64,000 nucleotides of DNA, taken from positions 1 through 64,000 of the forward strand of contig NZ_CALJON010000014.1 of NCBI RefSeq assembly GCF_937981445.1, in the 5' to 3' direction. This stretch comes from an uncultured Veillonella sp. GTDB taxonomy: Bacteria; Bacillota; Negativicutes; Veillonellales; Veillonellaceae. A program made the position numbers and the translations under genes. The notes under the pieces are model-generated. The model saw only the letters and a program-made list of their open reading frames with translations, did no database searches and had not been told where the DNA came from. How positions within the stretch are numbered: the stretch's first letter is position 1; every line of letters begins with the position of its first letter. Below, piece by piece: positions 24,226 to 32,778 of this stretch.

Positions 24226-27200
24226 TTATTTAAAATAGGCTACACCAGATTCAAAGACAGGCATAATTTTTTCGCCAGGAATATTTTTGGCAATGCCATA
24301 GCCTACGCGTTCAATATGCCCCATTTTACCAAATACTCGGCCATCAGGACTGAAGAGACCTTCTACAGCAGCAACGGATTGGTTTGGATTGTAGCGCGCA
24401 TCATAGGTTGCTACCCCATCCATATCAACATATTGAGTGGCGATTTGACCTTGACGGTTAAATTCTACAATTTGCTCAGGGGAGGCAATAAAACGTCCTT
24501 CACCATGAGAAATCGGAATAGTGTAAATCTCACCAGCTTTAGAAAGGCTCATCCAAGGTGATTTAGTAGAGATAACCTTAGTGCGCACCATGCCTGATAA
24601 ATGGCGGCCAATTGTATTATAGGTTAATGTTGGGCTTGTTTCATCAAGTGGTGCTACTTTACCATATGGTAAAAGACCTAATTTGATTAGGGCTTGGAAG
24701 CCATTACAAATGCCTAAGGCTAAGCCATCACGGGTATAGAGTAATTCGTTGAGGGCTTCTGTTAAATATGGATTGCGGAACAAGGTGGCCATAAATTTAC
24801 CACTGCCATCTGGTTCGTCACCAGCACTGAAACCGCCAGGGAAGAAGACGATTTGCGATTCATCTAAGGCGCGCTTCATATCTTTAATGGATTCCTCTAG
24901 CTCACTCACTGTGCGATTGCGAATGAGCACAATTTCAGGGTCCCCACCAGCCCGTAAGAAGGCACGTGCTGAATCGTATTCACAGTTAGTGCCAGGGAAG
25001 GCTGGAATTACAATCTTAGGTTTGGCTATACCAGTATGCACTCGTGGTGCCATTTTTTGATCGTGAATATAGGCTACAGCTTCACCGGTGCCAGAAGCGG
25101 CGTGAAGTGGGAAGATTGGGTTAAGGGTAGCCTCATAGGCGTCTTGAAGTTCACTTAAGGAAAGAGTTACATCTTTGATGCTAATAGTTGGCTCTTTCAC
25201 AATGGTACCAATTTCTACAGTATATTTGGTAGCCTTTGTCCATTCAGCGGCTGTTTGGGCATCTGTTTCCACAATCCAAGAGCCCATATGAGGGGCAAAC
25301 AGATGATTTTCTACTACATCATTTAGATTTACCCCTAGACGATTGCCAAGGGCCATTTTAGTAAGCGCCGCAGCAATGCCACCAGCTTCTACCACATAGG
25401 CAGCGCTGATACGGCCTGCTTTGCTATATTTGTGAAGTGTATCGGCCTGTTCTTTGAAGAGGGCCCAATTTGGTGTATTATCTTCTTGGCGTGGTACACC
25501 TACATGAAGTAATACATGGCCGGCTTCTTTTAAGTCTGGGGATATTACATCATCTACAGAAGCTGTTGTAATGGCAAAGGAAACTAAGGTTGGCGGTACA
25601 GTTAAGTCCATAAAGGTACCGGACATAGAGTCTTTACCACCGATAGCACCGATTTCAAGTTCTTTTTGTGCTGTATAAGCACCAAGTAATGCTGCTACAG
25701 GTTTACCCCAAGCTTCTGGCACTTGATTTAAGCGCTCAAAGTACTCTTGAAGGGTTAAATAGGCCGTGCGGCGATCACCACCAAGGGCAACGATTTTGGC
25801 AACAGATAATAAAACGGCCAATTGTGCACCATGGAATGGACTCCAAGTAGATACAAAAGGATCAAAACCATGCGTCATGATGCTGGCTGTTTTAGTTTCG
25901 CCATAAAGAACTGGTAATTTAGCGACCATGCCTTGTACCGGTGTTTTTTGGTAGAGACCACTAAATGGCATGAGAACTGTGCCGGCACCGATGGTGCTGT
26001 CGAAACGTTCGCTTAGGCCCTGCTGTGAAGTAACCGCTAAGTCAGACATTGTGTCTAGCCAATGAGCTTTCACATCATGTACAGCAGGTGCTGTGAAATA
26101 TGTAGATTTTGGTGCTACTACATGGGCGTTTTGGCTTTGTTTAGCCCCATTAGTATTTAAGAAGTCACGGGAAATATCAACAATGTTTTGACCTTGCCAA
26201 GTCATGGTGAGGCGATTGGAATCTGTTACATCGGCTACAATAGTAGCTTCTAGATTTTCTTCGCTACAAAAGGCTTCAAACTGCGCCCAATCTTTGGCTT
26301 CGATGACGCAAGCCATACGTTCTTGTGATTCGGAAATAGCTAGTTCAGTACCGTCAAGACCTTCGTATTTCTTAGGTACTTTATCTAAATTGATGAGTAG
26401 ACCATCTGTTAACTCACCGATGGCAACCGAAACGCCACCAGCACCAAAGTCATTACAACGCTTGATGAGCTTAGTTACTTCGGCACGGCGGAATAAACGC
26501 TGAATTTTGCGCTCTGTTAAAGGATTACCTTTTTGTACTTCGGCACCGCAAGAGGCAAGGGAGGTTAAGTCGTGTTCTTTAGAGGAGCCCGTAGCACCAC
26601 CACAGCCATCACGGCCGGTTTTACCGCCTAGAAGGACTACAATGTCACCAGGTGTTGGTTCTTCGCGGCGTACATTGGTGCGAGGTGCAGCCCCTACAAC
26701 GGCACCGATTTCCATGCGTTTGGCTACATAGCCTGGATGATAATATTCTTTAACTTCACCGGTAGCAAGACCAATCTGATTGCCATAGGAGCTATAGCCA
26801 CGAGCGGCCCCCTTGGTGATTTGTGCTTGAGGTAATTTACCTTCTAAGGTATCTTCTAAGGCTGTACGTGGGTCACCAGAGCCGGTAACACGCATTGCTT
26901 GGTATACATAGGCACGGCCACTTAAAGGGTCGCGAATACAGCCGCCTAAGCAAGTCGCAGCGCCACCATAGGGCTCAATTTCAGTAGGGTGGTTATGGGT
27001 TTCATTTTTAAAGAGTAATAACCATTCCTCTGTTTCGCCATTTACATCTACCGGTACGATAATGGTACAAGCATTGATTTCATCGGACTCATCAATTTCT
27101 TGTAATTTGCCTTGAGCTTTTAATTCTTTTACTGCTAACGTGGCCATATCCATTAAAGTGCGGGCTTTGGTTTTGGCTGTATAAATTTCTTGACGCCCTT

Positions 27201-27966
27201 GCATGTATTCAGCTAAGGCTGCTTCAATAGGAGCGGTGAGAGGATCTTTGTCAATCGTAATATCTGTTAATTCCGTCATAAAGGTTGTATGGCGGCAATG
27301 GTCGGACCAATAGGTGTCGAGTACGCGAATTTCAGTAATGCTTGGATCGCGCTGTTCTTCTTCTTTAAAATAGCCTTGAATTAGGCGGATGTCTTCTTGG
27401 CTCATAGCGAGGCCTAATTCTTGACGTAAGGCCTGTAGATTTTCGTCTGATTTAGATGTAAATCCATCAAGAATGGCTACAGGCTTTGCAGGTTCCACTT
27501 CAAGTTGTAAACTAGTAGGTAAATCAAGTGATGCCTCGCGAGAGTCTACAGGATTTATATAATAATGTTTAATTTTATTAAATTGTTCTTCAGATAGTGC
27601 ACCTTCAATGCAAAATACGCGTGCTGTGCGAACAGTGGCGCCTGATTTTAAGGTTAACATAGCTAAACATTGCTCCGCTGAATCGGCCCGTTGATCATAT
27701 TGACCAGGCACATATTCAGTAGCGATTACATGAGTATGCTCGTTTACCGGTAAGGTTTCAAAGAGCTCATCTACAGGTGGTTCGGAAAAAATCAGTTGTT
27801 TTGCTTGCTCTAAATCAGAGGCACTTACGCCTTCAATATCATAGCGTTCATAAATAGTTACACTGTGAGCAGGGATACTGAGTTCTTCACGAATGGTATG
27901 TAACATAGCTTGTGCTTCTTGAGCAAAAGCAGATCGTTTGCGAACAAAAATGCGGTAAATTGACAT
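24226..27966 (-). CDS. purL: Phosphoribosylformylglycinamidine synthase, long fused form
   Basis: A 1246-residue enzyme of the fourth step of purine synthesis: FGAR plus glutamine and ATP gives FGAM. The order is a PurS-like N-terminal region, a linker with STEIRVLDTYWSDHCRHTTF, two ATP-binding synthase halves (NETHNHPTEI; GAIGGKDSMSGT), and a C-terminal glutaminase. The glutaminase shows FPGTNCEYD, the nucleophile in LGICNGFQ at about Cys1087, and the SHGEGRF catalytic His/Glu. The single long chain is the fused type rather than separate PurS/PurQ/PurL. It is transcribed away from the rest of the pur genes and divergent from a LysR-type regulator. An AGGAGG site precedes the ATG. Confidence 0.96.
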   Translation of the reverse strand: MSIYRIFVRKRSAFAQEAQAMLHTIREELSIPAHSVTIYERYDIEGVSASDLEQAKQLIFSEPPVDELFETLPVNEHTHVIATEYVPGQYDQRADSAEQCLAMLTLKSGATVRTARVFCIEGALSEEQFNKIKHYYINPVDSREASLDLPTSLQLEVEPAKPVAILDGFTSKSDENLQALRQELGLAMSQEDIRLIQGYFKEEEQRDPSITEIRVLDTYWSDHCRHTTFMTELTDITIDKDPLTAPIEAALAEYMQGRQEIYTAKTKARTLMDMATLAVKELKAQGKLQEIDESDEINACTIIVPVDVNGETEEWLLLFKNETHNHPTEIEPYGGAATCLGGCIRDPLSGRAYVYQAMRVTGSGDPRTALEDTLEGKLPQAQITKGAARGYSSYGNQIGLATGEVKEYYHPGYVAKRMEIGAVVGAAPRTNVRREEPTPGDIVVLLGGKTGRDGCGGATGSSKEHDLTSLASCGAEVQKGNPLTERKIQRLFRRAEVTKLIKRCNDFGAGGVSVAIGELTDGLLINLDKVPKKYEGLDGTELAISESQERMACVIEAKDWAQFEAFCSEENLEATIVADVTDSNRLTMTWQGQNIVDISRDFLNTNGAKQSQNAHVVAPKSTYFTAPAVHDVKAHWLDTMSDLAVTSQQGLSERFDSTIGAGTVLMPFSGLYQKTPVQGMVAKLPVLYGETKTASIMTHGFDPFVSTWSPFHGAQLAVLLSVAKIVALGGDRRTAYLTLQEYFERLNQVPEAWGKPVAALLGAYTAQKELEIGAIGGKDSMSGTFMDLTVPPTLVSFAITTASVDDVISPDLKEAGHVLLHVGVPRQEDNTPNWALFKEQADTLHKYSKAGRISAAYVVEAGGIAAALTKMALGNRLGVNLNDVVENHLFAPHMGSWIVETDAQTAAEWTKATKYTVEIGTIVKEPTISIKDVTLSLSELQDAYEATLNPIFPLHAASGTGEAVAYIHDQKMAPRVHTGIAKPKIVIPAFPGTNCEYDSARAFLRAGGDPEIVLIRNRTVSELEESIKDMKRALDESQIVFFPGGFSAGDEPDGSGKFMATLFRNPYLTEALNELLYTRDGLALGICNGFQALIKLGLLPYGKVAPLDETSPTLTYNTIGRHLSGMVRTKVISTKSPWMSLSKAGEIYTIPISHGEGRFIASPEQIVEFNRQGQIATQYVDMDGVATYDARYNPNQSVAAVEGLFSPDGRVFGKMGHIERVGYGIAKNIPGEKIMPVFESGVAYFK

Positions 27967-28097
27967 AGTGAGCCTCCTCTTACATTTTTTGCCATGAATG
28001 TACTAACTATTGTGTAAACCCCAAATATAGTATAATATAGCTATAATAAATTAAGACTTTATCTTTTGTTTATTCTGTCCTATGTAATATGTATATG

Positions 28098-28176
28098 GAG
28101 ACACTCTTCTAATACAATCTATGTTGTATGCTCCATTAACACTACAAAATACACTTGAAAAATAGTGTTGTTAGAC
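28098..28176. other. Two hairpin-forming segments in the purL-lysR spacer
   Basis: ATGGAG and CTCCAT close a structure with an inner ATACAA/TTGTAT stem (28096-28136), followed by AACACTA/TAGTGTT (about 28138-28170). The 400-base spacer 27967-28366 also holds a TATAAT-rich stretch near 28030 that could drive purL, and TTGACA at 28220. I compared it with the purine riboswitch core and do not see it. The role of the hairpins is unknown. Confidence 0.35.
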
Positions 28177-28248
28177 GCGTAAACAAGCTTACCGACTATA
28201 CTTTTAGGGCTTGCCCTTATTGACAATTCTAGTATATACGGTTTAGAC

Positions 28249-28297
28249 TTATTAGTAAAGATAAAATTAATTAGAAGTAATTAAGTATTACTAATAA
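28249..28297. promoter_or_regulatory. Inverted repeat upstream of the LysR-type gene
   Basis: TTATTAGTAA at 28249-28258 is matched exactly by TTACTAATAA at 28288-28297. It lies 70 bases before the chosen lysR start, between the divergent lysR and purL genes, a usual place for sites of a LysR-type regulator, although the spacing of 29 bases is longer than in a standard LysR box. Confidence 0.35.
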
Positions 28298-28366
28298 TTG
28301 ATAAGGGGCGATTATTATAAAATTGTAATAATCGGGGGTGTAGTTGTTAAAAAGGAGTATAGTAGT

Positions 28367-29248
28367 ATGAGTATTTCAACAGATTTGTATCGAACGTTTC
28401 TAGGTGTGGGGTTACACCTGTCCTTTTCGAAGGCCGCAAAAGACCTTGGTGTATCTCAATCGGCTATAAGCCAAAGTATCAAACAATTAGAAAAGGAATT
28501 GGACATTACTTTGTTTGAGCGCACAACCAAATCCGTATCGTTTACTCCAGAAGGTAAGGAGTTATTTGATACGGTAGCTAAAGCATTTTCTATTTTAGAT
28601 AATGGTGTTACACAACTACAAGAACGCATGACACATGAGCAGGAAAGTTTAAAATTAGCTGCTACTGATACTATGTGTCGTCATTTACTTTTACCGTATT
28701 TTAAAAAGTGGCAAGATCAAGATCATGAAACAGGCCTTCAGATTACGAATCGTCCGTCTCCTCAATGCGTGGAGATGGTAGAAAATCGAGAAGCGCAAAT
28801 CGCAATCGTTAACACTTATGAAGGACTAGAGTCTAATCCACAGCTTGAAGTGATTGAACTTCAAACTGTACAGGATATTTTTGTGGGCGGTCCTTTCTAT
28901 AAGGGGATGGGGGTTATTGATTTAAATCGCCTCTTGCAAGAGCCTTTATTATTGCTTACTCAAGGTGCTGCGAGTCGGTCATTTTTTGATCAACTAACAA
29001 ATAATGCATGCAAAAAGCCAGCTTTTGAACTTGGTAGTCTTGACGTGTTGATGGACTTAGTGGAAATTAATATGGGGATTTCACTTGTACCAGATATTTT
29101 AGTTAAACAAAAAATAAAAGAAGGTCGTGTGGTAGAAATTAAAACAGATATTACCGTACCGCCACGTAAAATCGCATTAGTACGGTCTCGATTGATGCCA
29201 GTTTCACAAGGTGCAGCGAAATTTATTGACCTTCTGCTTAGAAAGTGA
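28367..29248 (+). CDS. LysR family transcriptional regulator beside purL and xpt
   Basis: A protein of about 293 residues with an N-terminal winged helix (LSFSKAAKDLGVSQSAISQSIKQ, the LysR HTH, shown here in part: AAKDLGVSQSAISQS) and a periplasmic-binding-like effector domain. The frame is open from 28298, but ATG at 28367 has AAAGGAG ten bases upstream and places the HTH at the normal distance. It is divergent from purL and 54 bases upstream of xpt, so it may sense a purine or PRPP-related signal and control both. That is inference: LysR regulators of purine synthesis are not a standard case. Confidence 0.88.
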   Translation: MSISTDLYRTFLGVGLHLSFSKAAKDLGVSQSAISQSIKQLEKELDITLFERTTKSVSFTPEGKELFDTVAKAFSILDNGVTQLQERMTHEQESLKLAATDTMCRHLLLPYFKKWQDQDHETGLQITNRPSPQCVEMVENREAQIAIVNTYEGLESNPQLEVIELQTVQDIFVGGPFYKGMGVIDLNRLLQEPLLLLTQGAASRSFFDQLTNNACKKPAFELGSLDVLMDLVEINMGISLVPDILVKQKIKEGRVVEIKTDITVPPRKIALVRSRLMPVSQGAAKFIDLLLRK

Positions 29249-29302
29249 TAAGGTATTATAATCAATTAGTATCGTATAGTAAGTCATGGAGGAGACGCTG
29301 AG

Positions 29303-29878
29303 ATGGAACTCTTGAAGCAACGAATTAGAGAAGAAGGCATTGTATTGAATAATCGTGTATTGAAGGTGGATAGCTTTTTAAATCACCAAATTGATCCAAA
29401 GCTATTTGTATCTATTGGTAAAGAAATTGCTAATCGCTTTAAAGACAAAGGCATTCAACGCATTGTTACCATTGAAGCATCAGGGATTGCTGTGGCATTA
29501 CAAGTAGCCATTGAAATGGATGTGCCACTTGTGTTTGCACGTAAGAAAAAATCTATTCTCATGACCGATGATGTGTATCATTCTGTAGTATATTCTTATA
29601 CAAAAGAAGAAAATTATGATGTAACAATTTCTAAGAAATTTTTGCCAGAAGGCGAAAAAGTTCTCATTATTGACGACTTTTTGGCTAGTGGTGAAGCCGC
29701 TATGGGTTTAGTGAAACTTGTAGAAAGTGCTGGCGACACGGTGGAAGGGATTGCCATTGTTATTGAAAAATCATTCCAACCAGGTCGTGAACGTTTAGAA
29801 CGAGCTGGTTACAATGTAGAATCTTTAGTACGTATCAAAAAATTTGAAGATAATAAATGCGTGTTCTTAGAAGACTAA
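29303..29878 (+). CDS. xpt: Xanthine phosphoribosyltransferase
   Basis: A 191-residue type I phosphoribosyltransferase. The PRPP-binding loop is VLIIDDFLASGEA at about residues 117-129, and FARKKKSI matches the xanthine-specific Xpt family, as does the length. It salvages xanthine to XMP. It follows the LysR gene closely, with a GGAGGA site, and ends in a strong terminator, so lysR-xpt may be one unit. The salvage enzyme is placed between the two arms of the de novo purine genes. Confidence 0.93.
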   Translation: MELLKQRIREEGIVLNNRVLKVDSFLNHQIDPKLFVSIGKEIANRFKDKGIQRIVTIEASGIAVALQVAIEMDVPLVFARKKKSILMTDDVYHSVVYSYTKEENYDVTISKKFLPEGEKVLIIDDFLASGEAAMGLVKLVESAGDTVEGIAIVIEKSFQPGRERLERAGYNVESLVRIKKFEDNKCVFLED

Positions 29879-29879
29879 A

Positions 29880-29910
29880 AGAAGGAGGCTTTGCCTCCTT
29901 TTTTGTTTTT
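29880..29910 (+). terminator. Intrinsic terminator of xpt
   Basis: GAAGGAGGC pairs with GCCTCCTTT around three T residues, then a run TTTTTGTTTTT. It directly follows the stop codon. Confidence 0.92.
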
Positions 29911-29932
29911 GTGATTACATATATTTTAAAAA

Positions 29933-29961
29933 TTGCTAAAATATTCCTCACATTATATAAT
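29933..29961 (+). promoter_or_regulatory. Promoter of the YbjN-like gene pair
   Basis: TTGCTA at 29933-29938 and TATAAT at 29956-29961 are 17 bases apart. The 5' leader would be about 140 bases and holds a 9-bp inverted repeat (TATATACTA / TAGTATATA) at 30036-30057. Confidence 0.55.
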
Positions 29962-30110
29962 AAAGAGTAGATGGTGCTATACGGGAATCATCGCAAGATG
30001 AAAGCTTATGTAGCTATCGTAAAAGTAACGCAACATATATACTAATTTTAGTATATAGTTATAGTGTTTGGCTTAATTTAGGCCTGTGTTTATAATGGGG
30101 TGTTTTAATA

Positions 30111-30617
30111 ATGAATAAAAAAATTGAAAAATTTGATGCCTTTTTAAAAGAGCGTAATGTAGAAAGCTGGTTTACAAAAGAAGAAGTGCAAGATCAAGTG
30201 AATTCTGTTGTATATCGTGGCTTTTTTGCTGTAGGAGAACAACAAATTCCTACTTTTATCGTACTTGATGACACAGTATTTAACTTTGCTCGTTTAGTTG
30301 TAACTAATGCGCCAGTACCAGCGGATCGTCGTGATGAAGTGGCTACGTATTTAAATGAATTAAATAGTCGTTTTAAGATTTTCAAATACTATGTAAGCCC
30401 TGAAGATGGTTTTGTATACTTAGATGTAAGCTTCCCAGCTGGTGAAGAATTTGAACCAGGCTTACTTATGGCTTTGTTGATTGAAGTAGTGGAACCACAT
30501 ATTAAAGAGTTTTACGCTGAAATTATCGATAATGTACTCGGTACACCTAAGGCTAAACCAGCTAAAAAAGGTAGAACTAATTTACGTGTAAAGAAAGAAA
30601 AAGCAACAGAAAACTAA
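30111..30617 (+). CDS. YbjN domain protein, first of a tandem pair
   Basis: A 168-residue soluble protein with the alpha/beta pattern of the YbjN family (type III secretion chaperone-like fold). Helix KKIEKFDAFLKE is followed by strands VVYRGFFAVGEQQIPTFIVLD, then a helix and strands FKYYVSPEDGFVYLDVSF, then a C-terminal helix and a basic tail (KPAKKGRTNLRVKKEK). The next gene is a clear paralogue. YbjN-family proteins have no known enzyme activity and are thought to bind other proteins. It has its own promoter upstream and lies between xpt and the purE operon without an evident link to purines. Confidence 0.65.
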   Translation: MNKKIEKFDAFLKERNVESWFTKEEVQDQVNSVVYRGFFAVGEQQIPTFIVLDDTVFNFARLVVTNAPVPADRRDEVATYLNELNSRFKIFKYYVSPEDGFVYLDVSFPAGEEFEPGLLMALLIEVVEPHIKEFYAEIIDNVLGTPKAKPAKKGRTNLRVKKEKATEN

Positions 30618-30695
30618 TTTCGCTGCGCCTAGAGATGGCAGAGCCAATCTTGGACGGTAGGCGAAATGAATTGGGGCAAATTGAGCGAGGTAACA

Positions 30696-31346
30696 ATGAG
30701 TCAAACAAATAAAAAGCGAAGCCTATTTGATCGATTTCTAAGAGAGGAAGAGATTTCCTGTTTTGATGTAAAGGCCATTGGCGATGAAGAAGGAACCGTA
30801 TTGTATCGTTCGTACTTGGATACAGCTTTGGGAACAATGCCTTTATATGTTATATTAGATTCGTCTATTTATACGGTAATTCGCGTGGTTGTTGGTGGCG
30901 GCATTGTTACAGAGAACAATCGAGTAGCACTGATGGAATTTGCCAATGCAGCGAATAGACAATATAAGAAGTTTAAATTTTATGTAGAAGATAGTGACCA
31001 AACTTTCTATTTAGACTGTGTATATATGAGTCGTTCTGAAGAATTTGTGCCACAACTTCTATATGGACTTATGAATTCAATTATTGAGTATATTGATGCG
31101 GCAGTGCCTTCCTTGCAAGCGGCTATGAACATAGACCGTCTGCCTGAGCCGTTCCAAGGGCATCATCATGAGCATGATGAATTGGATACGATTCATGAAG
31201 GTCCTAGACCGTCTATGTCTGGCCATGAGGTAGCAAGTAATGCTACTAATCAACCTGCTAGACTTAGTTCGCCTGAAATGGCTAATGATGTACAAAAGAA
31301 TACAGCACAGAACACCGAATCCGAACAGGAGAAGGGCTTGTTGTGA
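30696..31346 (+). CDS. YbjN domain protein, second of a tandem pair
   Basis: A protein of about 216 residues, paralogous to the gene just upstream over its first 150 residues: KRSLFDRFLREEEI, TVLYRSYLDTALGTMPLYVILD and FKFYVEDSDQTFYLDC align with the same places in the first copy. It differs in the tail, which is longer, disordered and has a histidine-rich stretch HHHEHDELDTIHEG near residue 160 that could bind metal. ATG at 30696 is preferred over 30666 because GAGG lies five to six bases before it. A hairpin (GCGAAAT with ATTTCGC) lies between the two genes. The function is unknown. Confidence 0.65.
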   Translation: MSQTNKKRSLFDRFLREEEISCFDVKAIGDEEGTVLYRSYLDTALGTMPLYVILDSSIYTVIRVVVGGGIVTENNRVALMEFANAANRQYKKFKFYVEDSDQTFYLDCVYMSRSEEFVPQLLYGLMNSIIEYIDAAVPSLQAAMNIDRLPEPFQGHHHEHDELDTIHEGPRPSMSGHEVASNATNQPARLSSPEMANDVQKNTAQNTESEQEKGLL

Positions 31347-31350
31347 CACA

Positions 31351-31384
31351 AATGACTCCTTATTTTTCGAGGAGTCATTTTTAT
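31351..31384 (+). terminator. Intrinsic terminator of the YbjN-like pair
   Basis: AAATGACTCCT pairs with AGGAGTCATTT around a nine-base loop and runs into TTTTT. It abuts the palindrome in front of purE. Confidence 0.88.
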
Positions 31385-31414
31385 TAATGTTCGATATGTA
31401 TCGAACATTAATAA
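31381..31414. promoter_or_regulatory. 34-bp perfect dyad, candidate operator of the pur operon
   Basis: Two exact 16-bp arms around a TG centre; the core reads GTTCGATA-TG-TATCGAAC. It ends three bases before the -35 element of the purE promoter. The half-site CGAACATT resembles part of the PurBox of the B. subtilis purine repressor (CGAAC core), but the arrangement here, back-to-back arms, differs from the spaced PurBox pair. The left end touches the T run of the previous terminator. Confidence 0.6.
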
Positions 31415-31416
31415 TA

Positions 31417-31446
31417 TTGAATAAATAAATATTCGAATATTATATT
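31417..31446 (+). promoter_or_regulatory. Promoter of purE operon with an embedded palindrome
   Basis: TTGAAT at 31417-31422 and TATATT at 31441-31446, 18 bases apart. A 14-bp perfect palindrome, AATATTCGAATATT at 31428-31441, sits in the spacer. It shares the TTCGA core with the larger dyad upstream. A protein bound here would block RNA polymerase directly. Confidence 0.5.
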
Positions 31447-31535
31447 GACTAATAAGGGGGCGTTTGTTAGAATTTAACATATACTACAGATTCAAAACCA
31501 TAGCATTTGGTAAGCAATGTATAGGAGGAAATGAA

Positions 31536-32027
31536 ATGAAAGTTGGCATTGTAATGGGCAGCGATTCTGATTTATCAGTAATGAAGAAAGCCGCAGATGT
31601 TTTAAAAGAATTCGGTATTGATTTTGAAATGGTCATTGCCTCTGCACATCGTACGCCTGAAGCAGTAAAATCCTTTGTTACACGCTTAGAAGCAGAAGGT
31701 GCTATCGCCTTTATTGCAGGAGCTGGAGCAGCGGCACATTTGCCAGGCGTTATTGCTAGCTTTACAGTATTGCCAGTTATTGGTGTTCCTTTGAATGCGA
31801 CGGCTTTAAAAGGCATTGATGCACTCCTTGCCATCGTTCAGATGCCATCTGGCATGCCTGTAGCAACTATGGCTGTGGATGGAGCCAAAAATGCTGCCTT
31901 ATTTGCCATTCAAATTGGGGCCGCTCAAAATGCTGAATTACAAGCTAAATACAAGGCATATCGGGACGATATGGCAAAGGCTGTATTGGCTAAAAACGAA
32001 AAATTACAGGCCGAATTAAAGGCATAA
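31536..32027 (+). CDS. purE: N5-carboxyaminoimidazole ribonucleotide mutase (PurE)
   Basis: A 163-residue class I PurE. The N-terminal GIVMGSDSDLSVMKKA and ASAHRTPE motifs are diagnostic. It makes CAIR in purine synthesis; class I enzymes use the N5-CAIR made by PurK, but no purK lies in this window. The frame is open from 31464, but ATG at 31536 has AGGAGG seven bases upstream. It is the first gene of purE-C-F-M-N-H-D, downstream of two palindromic candidate operator sites. Confidence 0.95.
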   Translation: MKVGIVMGSDSDLSVMKKAADVLKEFGIDFEMVIASAHRTPEAVKSFVTRLEAEGAIAFIAGAGAAAHLPGVIASFTVLPVIGVPLNATALKGIDALLAIVQMPSGMPVATMAVDGAKNAALFAIQIGAAQNAELQAKYKAYRDDMAKAVLAKNEKLQAELKA

Positions 32028-32061
32028 CAATACTATTTATTTTTTACAGGAGGAACGAATC

Positions 32062-32766
32062 ATGAACATGTTGTATGAAGGAAAAGCTAAACAAGTATTT
32101 GAAACTGAAAACAAAGATGAATATTTAGTGCATTATAAAGACGATGCCACAGCATTTAATGGAGAGAAAAAAGGCACTATTCATGATAAGGGTGTATTAA
32201 ACAATAAGATTTCCGCGTTCTTCTTTGAACTTCTTACTAAAGAAGGTGTGCCAAACCATTTTATTAAACGCCTCAATGATCGTGACCAATTAGTTAAGAA
32301 ACTCCAGATTTTACCTTTAGAAGTTATTGTTCGCAATATTGTAGCTGGTTCTTTATCAAAACGCCTTGGCATTGAAGAAGGGACTCTTTGCAAACAACCT
32401 ATTTTAGAATTCTGCTATAAAGATGATGATTTGGGCGACCCATTTGTTAATGAAGATCAAATCTTAGCACTTGATTGGGCTACTAAAGAACAATTAGATC
32501 TTATCCGTAAATACGCTATGAAAGTAAATGAAGTGCTTAAACAATTCTTAGCTGAAAAGAATGTAACTCTTGTAGACTTTAAATTAGAATTTGGTCTTCA
32601 CAATGGTGAAGTATTACTTGGCGATGAAATTTCTCCTGATACTTGCCGTTTCTGGGATAGCAAAACTAATGAAAAACTTGATAAGGACCGTTTCCGTCGC
32701 GATCTTGGCAATGTAGAAGATGCTTATAAGGAAATGTTGTTCCGATTAACTGGTGAACGTGCATAA
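32062..32766 (+). CDS. purC: SAICAR synthetase
   Basis: A 234-residue phosphoribosylaminoimidazole-succinocarboxamide synthase. Recognised by YEGKAKQVFET at the N-terminus, DDATAFNGEK, the RNIVAGSLSKR segment and LVDFKLEFG...GDEISPDTCRFWD, all family signatures. It joins CAIR to aspartate. An AGGAGG site lies eight bases before the ATG, and the gene ends 12 bases before purF. Confidence 0.96.
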   Translation: MNMLYEGKAKQVFETENKDEYLVHYKDDATAFNGEKKGTIHDKGVLNNKISAFFFELLTKEGVPNHFIKRLNDRDQLVKKLQILPLEVIVRNIVAGSLSKRLGIEEGTLCKQPILEFCYKDDDLGDPFVNEDQILALDWATKEQLDLIRKYAMKVNEVLKQFLAEKNVTLVDFKLEFGLHNGEVLLGDEISPDTCRFWDSKTNEKLDKDRFRRDLGNVEDAYKEMLFRLTGERA

Positions 32767-32778
32767 TAGGAGATTATA

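Noticed and set aside
27967..28366. Purine riboswitch ahead of purL or lysR
   Set aside because: A short ATATGG word and hairpins are present, but the conserved three-way junction and loop sequences are missing.
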